A stretch of DNA of 14,242 bases, taken from positions 1 through 14,242 of the forward strand of contig CALGGV010000288.1 in the NCBI GenBank assembly GCA_937915725.1. Direction: 5' to 3'. Position numbers and translations under genes: made by a program. How positions within the stretch are numbered: position 1 is the stretch's first letter; each line of letters opens with the position of its first letter. This document shows positions 6,539 to 12,483 of this stretch, one piece after another. The DNA comes from an uncultured Selenomonadales bacterium. Lineage in GTDB: Bacteria; Bacillota; Negativicutes; Selenomonadales; Selenomonadaceae. The notes under the pieces are model-generated. The model searched no databases and was not told the DNA's origin. It saw nothing but the letters and a program-made list of their open reading frames with translations.

Positions 6539-7612
6539 TTAACTATTTCCTAATCTCTGCGCTTGATCTGCAGTTATCAGCGCGGAAATTAATTCGTCAA
6601 GATCGCCGTTTAAAACGCTGTCCAATTTGTAAAGCGTTAAATTAATTCTATGGTCGGTAACTCTGCCCTGTGGAAAATTATAAGTGCGGATTCTTTCGCT
6701 ACGATCACCGCTGCCAACTTGATTTTTTCTGTCGGCTGCAATGGCGGCGTTTTGTTCTCTAACAGCCAAATCTTTAACCCTTGCACGAAGGACGCGCATT
6801 GCTTTTTCTTTATTTTTGAGTTGGGATTTTTCATCTTGACATTGAACAACAATTCCTGTCGGCAAATGTGTAATTCTAATTGCAGTTTCAGTGCGGTTGA
6901 CATATTGCCCGCCCGCGCCGCTCGCGCAGTATGTATCAATTCTTAAATCTGTAGGATTAATTTCAACTTCAACTTCTTCAGCCTCCGGCAAAACTGCAAC
7001 GGTTACCGCGCTTGTATGAATTCTGCCGCCGGATTCTGTAACGGGAACGCGCTGAACTCTATGAGTACCGCTTTCATATTTCATTTTACTGAACGCCGCC
7101 GCGCCGTCAATCGTAAAAGAAATTTCCTTAAAGCCGCCAATGGTTGTAGCATTTGAATCGACAATATCAACTTTCCAGCCCTGCCGCTCGGCGTAGCGCG
7201 TGTACATTCTGAATAAATCGCCGGCGAAAAGTGCCGCCTCTTCGCCGCCAACTCCGCCGCGTATTTCCACGATAACATTTTTTTCATCATTTGGATCTTT
7301 CGGCAAAAGTAAAATTGGAAGTTCCTTATCCATTTCGGCTTTACTTTTTTTGAGTTCGGCTAATTCTTCGGTTGCTAAATTTTTTAAATCTTCATCTTCG
7401 GCAGTTTCGACTAAATTTTTATCTTCGTCAATCTGTGCGAGGATTTTTTTGTAGTCACGAATTTTTTTTACGATAGGTTCAAGGGTTGCAAGTTCCCGCG
7501 TCAACTTTGTAAATCTTTCAACTTCAGAAATAATTGCGGGGTTGCCCAGTTGCGATTCAATTTCTCTAAATCTGTCTTCGACTTTTTCTAATTTCTCAAG
7601 CAATAAAATCAT
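6539..7612 (-). CDS. prfA: Peptide chain release factor 1
   Basis: RF1 recognises UAA and UAG in the ribosomal A site and triggers peptidyl-tRNA hydrolysis. The 357-aa protein is of normal length. A coiled-coil rich N-terminal domain (about 1-105) is followed by EIRGGVGGEEAALFAGDL (116-133). The RF1-type codon-reading tripeptide PVT is at 190-192, and the catalytic GGQ at 234-236 sits in SGAGGQYVNRTETAIR. The residue after GGQ is tyrosine, where histidine is commonest in my recollection. The ATG at 7612 is used here, but an in-frame TTG at 7603 would give the more canonical N-terminus MLEKLE and lies nine bases from an AGAAGAG that otherwise touches the ATG. It is the first gene of prfA-prmC-tsaC, with its own promoter upstream. 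Confidence 0.97.
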   Translation of the reverse strand: MILLLEKLEKVEDRFREIESQLGNPAIISEVERFTKLTRELATLEPIVKKIRDYKKILAQIDEDKNLVETAEDEDLKNLATEELAELKKSKAEMDKELPILLLPKDPNDEKNVIVEIRGGVGGEEAALFAGDLFRMYTRYAERQGWKVDIVDSNATTIGGFKEISFTIDGAAAFSKMKYESGTHRVQRVPVTESGGRIHTSAVTVAVLPEAEEVEVEINPTDLRIDTYCASGAGGQYVNRTETAIRITHLPTGIVVQCQDEKSQLKNKEKAMRVLRARVKDLAVREQNAAIAADRKNQVGSGDRSERIRTYNFPQGRVTDHRINLTLYKLDSVLNGDLDELISALITADQAQRLGNS

Positions 7613-7635
7613 CTCTTCTAAATTTTTTAGGATAT

Positions 7636-7664
7636 ATTGTATACTTTTGACGGCGATTAAGCAA
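7636..7664 (-). promoter_or_regulatory. Sigma-70-type promoter for prfA-prmC-tsaC
   Basis: On the minus strand TTGCTT (7659-7664) and TACAAT (7636-7641) are separated by exactly 17 nt, a good vegetative promoter. The predicted start of transcription is about 15-20 nt before the prfA start. It is back to back with the paaK promoter. Confidence 0.65.
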
Positions 7665-7678
7665 TTAGAAAATATTTC

Positions 7679-7707
7679 TTGAAATATATTTTCAGTAGAA
7701 TTATAAT
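7679..7707 (+). promoter_or_regulatory. Sigma-70-type promoter for paaK
   Basis: TTGAAA (7679-7684) and a consensus TATAAT (7702-7707) are spaced by 17 nt. Transcription should start near 7713-7715. This leaves about 20 nt before the ATG at 7734 and about 53 nt before the preferred TTG at 7767. Confidence 0.75.
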
Positions 7708-7754
7708 CAAAGCGGTATATCTTAAAGTTTTGTATGTTTTTTAATTTTGAAAGT

Positions 7755-7758
7755 GAGG
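7755..7758 (+). promoter_or_regulatory. Ribosome-binding site that decides the paaK start
   Basis: GAGG, within AGTGAGG, lies eight bases before TTG 7767. The upstream in-frame ATG at 7734 has no purine-rich site in front of it, so TTG is favoured. Confidence 0.5.
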
Positions 7759-7766
7759 CTAATTCA

Positions 7767-9068
7767 TTGGAAAGATATTTTCAGGAAGAAATTGAATGTG
7801 CGCCGCGTGAAAAAATTTTGGCTATTCAAAATGAAAAACTCGTCGCTCAGGTTAAACACGTTTGGGATAATGTCCCCTACTATCGCCAAAAAATGCAAGA
7901 AAAAAATTTGACGCCCGACGATATTAAATCAGTTGACGATTTACACAAATTGCCCATGCTCTCAAAGGCAGATTTAAAGGCGGCTTATCCTTACGGCTTG
8001 CTTGCTTGCCCGTTGAAAGACTGCGTGCGCATTCAATCAACCAGCGGCACAACCGGTAAGCGCGTTGTTGCTTTTTACACTTTGAAAGATATTGATATTT
8101 GGGAAGAATGCTGCGCGCGGGCGATTGTAGCGGCAGGCGGCACAAATGAAGACGTTTGCCAAGTTTCTTATGGTTACGGCTTATTTACAGGTGGTCCCGG
8201 CTTAAACGGCGGCTCTCACAAAGTAGGCTGTCTTACAATCCCTGCAAGTTCCGGCAACACCGAGCGTCAAATTATGTTCATAATGGATTTAAGCGCAACT
8301 ATTCTTTGTTGTACTCCAAGTTACGCCGCCTATTTGGGTGAAAGTATGAAAGAAATGGGCTTGACGCCCGAGCAAATTCCTTTGAAGGCTGGAATTTTCG
8401 GCGCGGAGGCGTGGTCTGAAGAAATGCGCCGTGATATTGAAAAAACTTTGGGAATTAAAGCTTACGATATTTACGGCTTAACCGAAATTTCCGGACCCGG
8501 CGTTTCCTTTGAATGTTCAGCTCAAACGGGTATGCACATTAACGAAGATCATTTCATTGCAGAAATTATCAATCCAGATACCGGCGAAGTTTTGCCTGAA
8601 GGTACACAAGGCGAATTGGTTTTCACTTCACTTGACAAGGAGGCTTTTCCGCTCCTGCGCTATCGTACCCGTGATATTTGCACTTTGACTCGTGAAAAAT
8701 GTTCCTGCGGTAGAACTCATGTAAAAATGACCAAACCTAAAGGGCGTTCAGATGATATGTTGATTATTCGTGGCGTCAACGTCTTCCCGAGTCAAATTGA
8801 AACTGTACTTTTGAAAAACGGCTACGCGGCTAATTATCAAATTATTGTTGACAGGGTTAATAATACAGATACTTTTGATATTAATGTTGAAATGACGCCG
8901 GATATGTTCACTGATAATGTTGGCGAAGTTCAAACGCGCAAGAAAATTCTTGAGGACGGCTTAAAGTCTATGCTCGGAATTAAAGCAAAAGTTAATCTTG
9001 TTGCGCCAAAAACTATCACGCGCAGTGAAGGTAAAGCCGTCCGCGTCATCGATAAGCGTAAGATTTAG
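7767..9068 (+). CDS. paaK: Phenylacetate-CoA ligase family protein (AMP-forming)
   Basis: This 433-aa member of the adenylate-forming superfamily activates phenylacetate or a related aryl acid to its CoA thioester with ATP. It shows the phosphate-binding loop STSGTTGK (91-98), YGLTE (236-240), RYRTRD (298-303), GRSDDMLIIRG (326-336) and the catalytic-type lysine in EGKAVRV (K423) near the C-terminus. A CSCGRTH stretch near 312-318 is typical of the family. Starting at TTG 7767 gives MERYFQEEIECAPREK, matching the usual short PaaK N-terminus; ATG 7734 would add 11 residues. The next gene encodes a double-ACT protein, a recurrent partner of PaaK in anaerobes, where aryl acids arise from aromatic amino acids by way of indolepyruvate-type oxidoreductases. 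No such oxidoreductase gene is visible here. The exact substrate is not readable from sequence. Its TAG stop begins a repeat array. Confidence 0.93.
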   Translation: MERYFQEEIECAPREKILAIQNEKLVAQVKHVWDNVPYYRQKMQEKNLTPDDIKSVDDLHKLPMLSKADLKAAYPYGLLACPLKDCVRIQSTSGTTGKRVVAFYTLKDIDIWEECCARAIVAAGGTNEDVCQVSYGYGLFTGGPGLNGGSHKVGCLTIPASSGNTERQIMFIMDLSATILCCTPSYAAYLGESMKEMGLTPEQIPLKAGIFGAEAWSEEMRRDIEKTLGIKAYDIYGLTEISGPGVSFECSAQTGMHINEDHFIAEIINPDTGEVLPEGTQGELVFTSLDKEAFPLLRYRTRDICTLTREKCSCGRTHVKMTKPKGRSDDMLIIRGVNVFPSQIETVLLKNGYAANYQIIVDRVNNTDTFDINVEMTPDMFTDNVGEVQTRKKILEDGLKSMLGIKAKVNLVAPKTITRSEGKAVRVIDKRKI

Positions 9069-9127
9069 GCAAAAGGCAGTAGGCAAGAGTTAAGAGGCAA
9101 AAGTGAAAAAACTACTGCTTACTGCCT
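9066..9127 (+). repeat. TAGGCAR heptad palindrome, copy A
   Basis: The element begins with the paaK stop TAG. AGGCAGTAGGCA (9074-9085) pairs with TGCTTACTGCCT (9116-9127) over 12 positions, one a G-T pair, around a 30-nt loop. Bases 9094-9127 match 14030-14063 in copy C at 32 of 34 positions. It lies between paaK and the ACT gene and would form an intercistronic stem-loop in their shared mRNA. Confidence 0.8.
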
Positions 9128-9154
9128 GAAAATCAAACGAAGGGAGATTTTTAA

Positions 9155-9580
9155 ATGAGCGTCAATCAAGTTTCAGTTTTTCTGGAAAATAAACCAGGTA
9201 CTTTAAACCAAATGACAGAAGTTTTGGCAAAAGGCGGAATAAATATCCGCGCGCTGTCTTTGGCTGACACAAACGATTTTGGAATTGCAAGAATGATTGT
9301 AAATGACGTGTACGAGGCTACAAACGTTTTGAAGGAAAATAATTTTGTGGCAACCTTTACGCCGGTTTTAGTTTATGCAATTTCTGACGAAACGGGCGGC
9401 TTGAACAAACTTTTGAAAAATTTTACAGCGGCAAATGTCAACGTCGAATATATGTACGCCTTCGCAGGCAAAAAAAATGCCTACATGATTTTCCGCGTCA
9501 AAGATACGAAAAAATCAGAGGCTCTTTTGGCTGAAAAAGGTTTAAAGTCTTTATCACAGGAACAAATTGCTGAAGTTTAG
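9155..9580 (+). CDS. Tandem ACT-domain regulatory protein
   Basis: A 141-aa protein made almost entirely of two ACT domains: the first at about 5-68 with ENKPGTLNQM and the ligand-loop region GGINIRALS, the second at about 72-138 with ETGGLNKLLKNF. ACT domains bind amino acids at domain interfaces; stand-alone pairs like this are thought to sense an amino acid and act on partner enzymes. Placement 86 nt after paaK suggests a role linked to aromatic amino acid breakdown, perhaps sensing an aromatic amino acid; that part is inference. The ATG has AGGGAG at 9141-9146, eight bases upstream. The TAG stop is the first unit of the following repeat. Confidence 0.9.
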   Translation: MSVNQVSVFLENKPGTLNQMTEVLAKGGINIRALSLADTNDFGIARMIVNDVYEATNVLKENNFVATFTPVLVYAISDETGGLNKLLKNFTAANVNVEYMYAFAGKKNAYMIFRVKDTKKSEALLAEKGLKSLSQEQIAEV

Positions 9581-9665
9581 GCAGAAGGCAGTAGGCAGTA
9601 GGCAGTAGGCAATAGGCAGTAGTTTTTCAATTCCCTATTGCCTCTTTACTATTGCCTATTGCCTA
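9578..9665. repeat. TAGGCAR heptad palindrome, copy B, between convergent genes
   Basis: Five heptads GGCAGTA, GGCAGTA, GGCAGTA, GGCAATA and GGCAGTA run from 9587 to 9621. Three complementary TATTGCC heptads lie at 9636-9642, 9650-9656 and 9657-9663. The whole can fold into a long hairpin. The array includes the TAG stop of the plus-strand ACT gene at one end and the TAG stop of the minus-strand MBL gene at the other. Read from the MBL side it has the same core (TGAAAAACTACTGCC) as copies A and C, so this copy is in reverse orientation. It is well placed to be a two-way transcription end, though it lacks clear U-runs. Confidence 0.85.
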
Positions 9666-10295
9666 GAAAAAGCGACCGAAGGAAGCTTTTTCCGCTTGTA
9701 CGGTAGTTGGCGGCGTGTGTCCTGAAAGTAAAATTGTTTCATCGGGCAAAGTAAAAATCTTTGACTTGATATTATCAAACAAAGTTTCAGTATCGCCGCC
9801 CGGTAAATCCGTGCGCCCGTAACTTCCCAAAAAAATTGTATCGCCGACAAATGCAACGCCGTCTTTTTCGCTGTAATAAATTGCGCCGTCTGTAGTATGC
9901 CCCGCGCAAGGAATTATTTTCAGTTTAAAATTTTTGTTGCTATTCAAAATAATTTCGCTGTAGTCTTCAAGGTAAGTTACATTTTTCAAAATAATTTCAT
10001 TGCCAAAGGCGGCGGACATATTCCACGCGGGATTTTCGGCGTAAATTTTGCCGTTTTTCTGCATACAAATTGGAATGTTTAAAGCTTGTTGAATTTCGGC
10101 GGCGGCTCCAATGTGGTCGTAGTGCCCGTGCGTAATTAAAATTTTTTCTATAATAATTTTGCGCTCGTTTATAATGTGTAAAAGTCTTTGCGCCTCTGCG
10201 CCCGCGTCTATCAAAAAGCCGTGCCGTGTTTCATCGTCAATGTAAAAATAAGCATTCGTGGCGATTATATTTCCAACTTCATATTGAAGAATCAT
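9663..10295 (-). CDS. Metallo-beta-lactamase-fold hydrolase, glyoxalase II-like
   Basis: A 210-aa cytoplasmic MBL-fold protein. The metal ligands are visible: H56, H58, D60 and H61 in THGHYDHIG, H133 in CAGHTTDG, D152 in VGDTIF and H193 in SGHTPPTT. The layout matches the small glyoxalase II-like (YcbL-type) hydrolases, which cleave thioesters such as S-lactoylglutathione or related compounds; the real substrate is unknown and glutathione may not be present in this organism. The ATG at 10295 has GGAG nine bases upstream, and that GGAG overlaps the last codons and stop of the amidohydrolase gene, so the two are co-transcribed and coupled. Its TAG stop lies inside repeat copy B. Confidence 0.9.
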   Translation of the reverse strand: MILQYEVGNIIATNAYFYIDDETRHGFLIDAGAEAQRLLHIINERKIIIEKILITHGHYDHIGAAAEIQQALNIPICMQKNGKIYAENPAWNMSAAFGNEIILKNVTYLEDYSEIILNSNKNFKLKIIPCAGHTTDGAIYYSEKDGVAFVGDTIFLGSYGRTDLPGGDTETLFDNIKSKIFTLPDETILLSGHTPPTTVQAEKASFGRFF

Positions 10296-10301
10296 ATTGT
10301 T

Positions 10302-11153
10302 TCACTCCAATTTTAAAATTTTCTCGGAATTGCCACCGAGAATTTTATTTTTTTCAACGTCAGAAATTGGCAAATTTTTTATGAAGTCAATCGAAGTTTT
10401 GGGCGAACTCCACGGGCTGTCCGTACCAAATAAAATTTTATCCGCGCCAAAAATTTTATAAAGTTTCATAAATTCTTCAACGTCCAAAAGTTTTAAATCT
10501 TCGTCCTTCCAAACAAAATCACTTCGCGCAGGAATTGTACCGGTTGAAAAGGCAGTGTCCATAAAAATATTTTTGCCCGCCAATTCAACTGCAACTTCGT
10601 CCCAATTTTTCCAGCCGCCCATATGCGCCAAAATAAATTTAAAATCGCCAATTTCTTCAATGACGCGGCGTACCATTTGCGGCGAACAATTTACAACGCC
10701 AGGAAATCCAATATCTAAGCCGGCGTGCGTTATTACAATTAAATCTAATTCGGCGGCGCGGTACAAAATCCTCAAAAATTTTTTATCGTCAAGATTTACG
10801 CCTTGATAAATTGGGTGGATTTTAATTCCTTTCAAGCCCAAATTTTTGACGCGGCTTAATTCTGCGCGAAAATTTTCAAAATCAGGATGAATGCAACCAA
10901 AATAAATTATCCCCTGTGCGACAAATTTTTCATTCATTGCGGCGGCGTAGGAATTAATTTTTTCAACCTGCGAAGTTTTAGTTGCAACCGGCAAAACTAC
11001 AGATTTATCAACGCCGAATTTCTTCATTGAATCTAAAAGCCCGTTCAAAGTTCCGTCAGAAAAATATTTTGCGCGGCTTTTCTTGCTCAAATTTTCTATA
11101 ACTTCAGCGGCGATTTTGTCGGGGAAAATGTGAGTATGAATATCAATTACCAA
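10302..11153 (-). CDS. Amidohydrolase-2 family metal-dependent hydrolase
   Basis: A 283-aa TIM-barrel hydrolase. Expected metal-site and catalytic residues are visible: H6 and H8 in DIHTHIFP, H113 in KGIKIHP, H143 in ITHAG, H177 in LAHMGG and D245 in FGTDSPW. This resembles the amidohydrolase-2 (ACMSD-like) group, which covers decarboxylases and hydrolases; substrate unknown. The start is TTG at 11153, with GGAG at 11162-11165 eight bases upstream; it places the metal-binding HTH at the very N-terminus as usual. The frame stays open to 11468, but that stretch runs into the oppositely oriented paralogue gene and is not family-like. It overlaps the ribosome-binding site of the MBL gene downstream and forms a two-gene unit with it. 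Confidence 0.88.
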   Translation of the reverse strand: MVIDIHTHIFPDKIAAEVIENLSKKSRAKYFSDGTLNGLLDSMKKFGVDKSVVLPVATKTSQVEKINSYAAAMNEKFVAQGIIYFGCIHPDFENFRAELSRVKNLGLKGIKIHPIYQGVNLDDKKFLRILYRAAELDLIVITHAGLDIGFPGVVNCSPQMVRRVIEEIGDFKFILAHMGGWKNWDEVAVELAGKNIFMDTAFSTGTIPARSDFVWKDEDLKLLDVEEFMKLYKIFGADKILFGTDSPWSSPKTSIDFIKNLPISDVEKNKILGGNSEKILKLE

Positions 11154-11183
11154 AAATATCACTCCAAAAATTTTGTATACATT

Positions 11184-11211
11184 TTGATTATAATTTTTGG
11201 AATGATATAAT
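11184..11211 (+). promoter_or_regulatory. Probable promoter for the tandem exported-protein genes
   Basis: TTGATT (11184-11189) and TATAAT (11206-11211) are spaced by 16 nt, and TG at 11203-11204 makes an extended -10 (TGATATAAT). It lies 42 nt before the ATG at 11254. For the divergent amidohydrolase, a TTGACA exists on the minus strand at 11216-11221 but has no good -10 at the right distance. Confidence 0.6.
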
Positions 11212-11253
11212 TTTTTGTCAATAAAATCAAATTTTTTTGGAAAGGAAATTTTT

Positions 11254-11802
11254 ATGCTAAAAAAATTTTTAACAATGGTAATTCTAAGCGCGTTTTTGTT
11301 TGCAGGAAATAGTTTTTGTAGCGCGTCAATGCCACGAAATGAAATGTTTTTGGGCGGCTTAACTTTTGGCTCTCCAACTGCCCAAATATTGAGAATGTAC
11401 GGCGCGCCGGATAAAACCGAAGGCGGAATTGAACATTTGTATTCTTGCAGATACGGCGATAGCGTCAAACTTAGCTACAATGCCCACATCAATAAAATTT
11501 TTGAAATAATTGTTACAGAAAATAACGGCTGGAAAACGCCCGCCGGTCTTTCAGTTGGTATGACTTTTGATAAAGCCGTTGAACTTTACGGCGACGCAGA
11601 TTTTGCAAAATTCGGCAACGATAAAACAGTTTACATTTATTTTCATTCCAACGGGAATGTAAAGGATTTTGGATTTATTGTAGTTGTTGATAACGCCACT
11701 GAAAAAATTTTGCGAATGGAAATTACCGGCAATAATACAATGGCACTTTTTGAAGATTTTTTTGAAAATAGAATAGATACTCTGCTTGAAACTCAAGAAT
11801 AA
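11254..11802 (+). CDS. Putative exported protein with two YG-x-x-D repeats, paralogue 1
   Basis: I do not recognise a named family. The 182-aa protein starts with a typical signal peptide: KK, a hydrophobic core (about 5-17), then SFCSASMP, giving a likely type I cleavage after CSA or SAS. The cysteine is not in a normal lipobox, so a lipoprotein is less likely. The mature part holds two related motifs, LGGLTFGS...RMYGAPD (33-53) and LSVGMTFDKAVELYGDAD (99-116), reminiscent of the short repeat of SmpA/OmlA-like envelope proteins; this comparison is loose. It is probably periplasmic or at the cell envelope. The ATG has AAAGGA upstream. Its stop is 18 nt before a paralogue with the same layout, so they form a tandem duplicate on one transcript. 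Confidence 0.8.
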   Translation: MLKKFLTMVILSAFLFAGNSFCSASMPRNEMFLGGLTFGSPTAQILRMYGAPDKTEGGIEHLYSCRYGDSVKLSYNAHINKIFEIIVTENNGWKTPAGLSVGMTFDKAVELYGDADFAKFGNDKTVYIYFHSNGNVKDFGFIVVVDNATEKILRMEITGNNTMALFEDFFENRIDTLLETQE

Positions 11803-11820
11803 TTTTAGAAAGGAATTTTT

Positions 11821-12390
11821 ATGTTGAAAAAAATTTTAACGGCAATAATTTTAAGTGCGTTTGTACTTTTCGGCAACAATTTTTGTAGTGCATCAATGCC
11901 ACGAAATGAAATGTTTTTGGGCGGCTTAACTTTCGGCAGTACAAGCGATTATATGATTGAAATTTACGGCTTGCCGGATACGAATGAACGCGGCGTAGAA
12001 TATCTTTCAACCTGCAAATACGGGAGCGGCGTTGAAATTGGTTATCTTTCAGACCAACACAAAATTTTTACAATAATTGTTAGGGAAAATAACGGCTGGA
12101 CAACGCCCGCCGGTCTTTCAGTTGGTATGACTTTTGATAAAGCCGTTGAACTTTACGGCGACGCAGATTTTGAAAAAGTTGGAGACGAAAAAACCGCGTA
12201 CGCTTATTTTTACTATCGCTACAACAAAGAAATTCAAAATTATGAGCGTGAGGCTGGATTTATAATTTTGGTTGATAATGCAACGGGAAAAATTTTAGAA
12301 ATGCGAATTGAAACAGATAATCCAATGGTAGGCTTTGAAGATTTTTTTGAGCCGTCGGTAAATTATCTGTTAGGAATTGAAAACGAATAA
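11821..12390 (+). CDS. Putative exported protein with two YG-x-x-D repeats, paralogue 2
   Basis: This 189-aa protein is a tandem paralogue of the preceding gene, with the same signal peptide plan (MLKKILTAIILSAF, then FCSAS) and the same two motifs, LGGLTFGS...EIYGLPD (33-53) and LSVGMTFDKAVELYGDAD (99-116). Between and after these motifs the sequences differ much more, and this copy has a few extra residues near 133-145. Two DNA blocks are nearly identical to copy 1: 41 of 41 bases (11893-11933) and 87 of 88 bases (12085-12172). AGAAAGGA precedes the ATG. The function is unknown; an envelope or periplasmic role is inferred from the signal peptide alone. Confidence 0.8.
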   Translation: MLKKILTAIILSAFVLFGNNFCSASMPRNEMFLGGLTFGSTSDYMIEIYGLPDTNERGVEYLSTCKYGSGVEIGYLSDQHKIFTIIVRENNGWTTPAGLSVGMTFDKAVELYGDADFEKVGDEKTAYAYFYYRYNKEIQNYEREAGFIILVDNATGKILEMRIETDNPMVGFEDFFEPSVNYLLGIENE

Positions 12391-12391
12391 A

Positions 12392-12429
12392 TAGGGACTA
12401 GGGGTTAAGGACTAGGGATTAGGGATTAG
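12392..12429 (+). repeat. TAGGGAY heptad array after paralogue 2
   Basis: One base after the TAA stop come five heptads in perfect register: TAGGGAC, TAGGGGT, TAAGGAC, TAGGGAT and TAGGGAT, ending in TAG. Unlike the TAGGCAR copies it has no inverted arm nearby. The rest of the gap to 12483 is AT-rich and ends in the symporter ribosome-binding site GGAGG at 12467-12471. Confidence 0.75.
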
Positions 12430-12483
12430 AAAATTTTCCTTAATTTCTAAAATCAAATTAAAACTTGGAGGAAACTTAAAAAA

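Noticed and set aside
6637..6946. Alternative open frames on both strands inside prfA
   Set aside because: They cross the conserved GGQ-domain coding sequence of RF1 and have no family features of their own.
9587..9663. CRISPR array
   Set aside because: Units are only seven bases with no spacers; the right part is simply the complement of the left.
11314..11325. Lipobox in the exported paralogues (NSFC/NNFC)
   Set aside because: The residues before the cysteine do not fit L-(A/S/T/V/I)-(G/A/S)-C; a type I signal peptide fits better.
11154..11468. N-terminal extension of the amidohydrolase
   Set aside because: It overlaps the divergent exported-protein gene and its promoter, lacks family similarity, and the TTG at 11153 has a good ribosome-binding site.
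12392..12429. Telomere-like TAGGG repeats
   Set aside because: They are short, internal, seven bases long and part of a family found at gene ends; nothing suggests a linear end.
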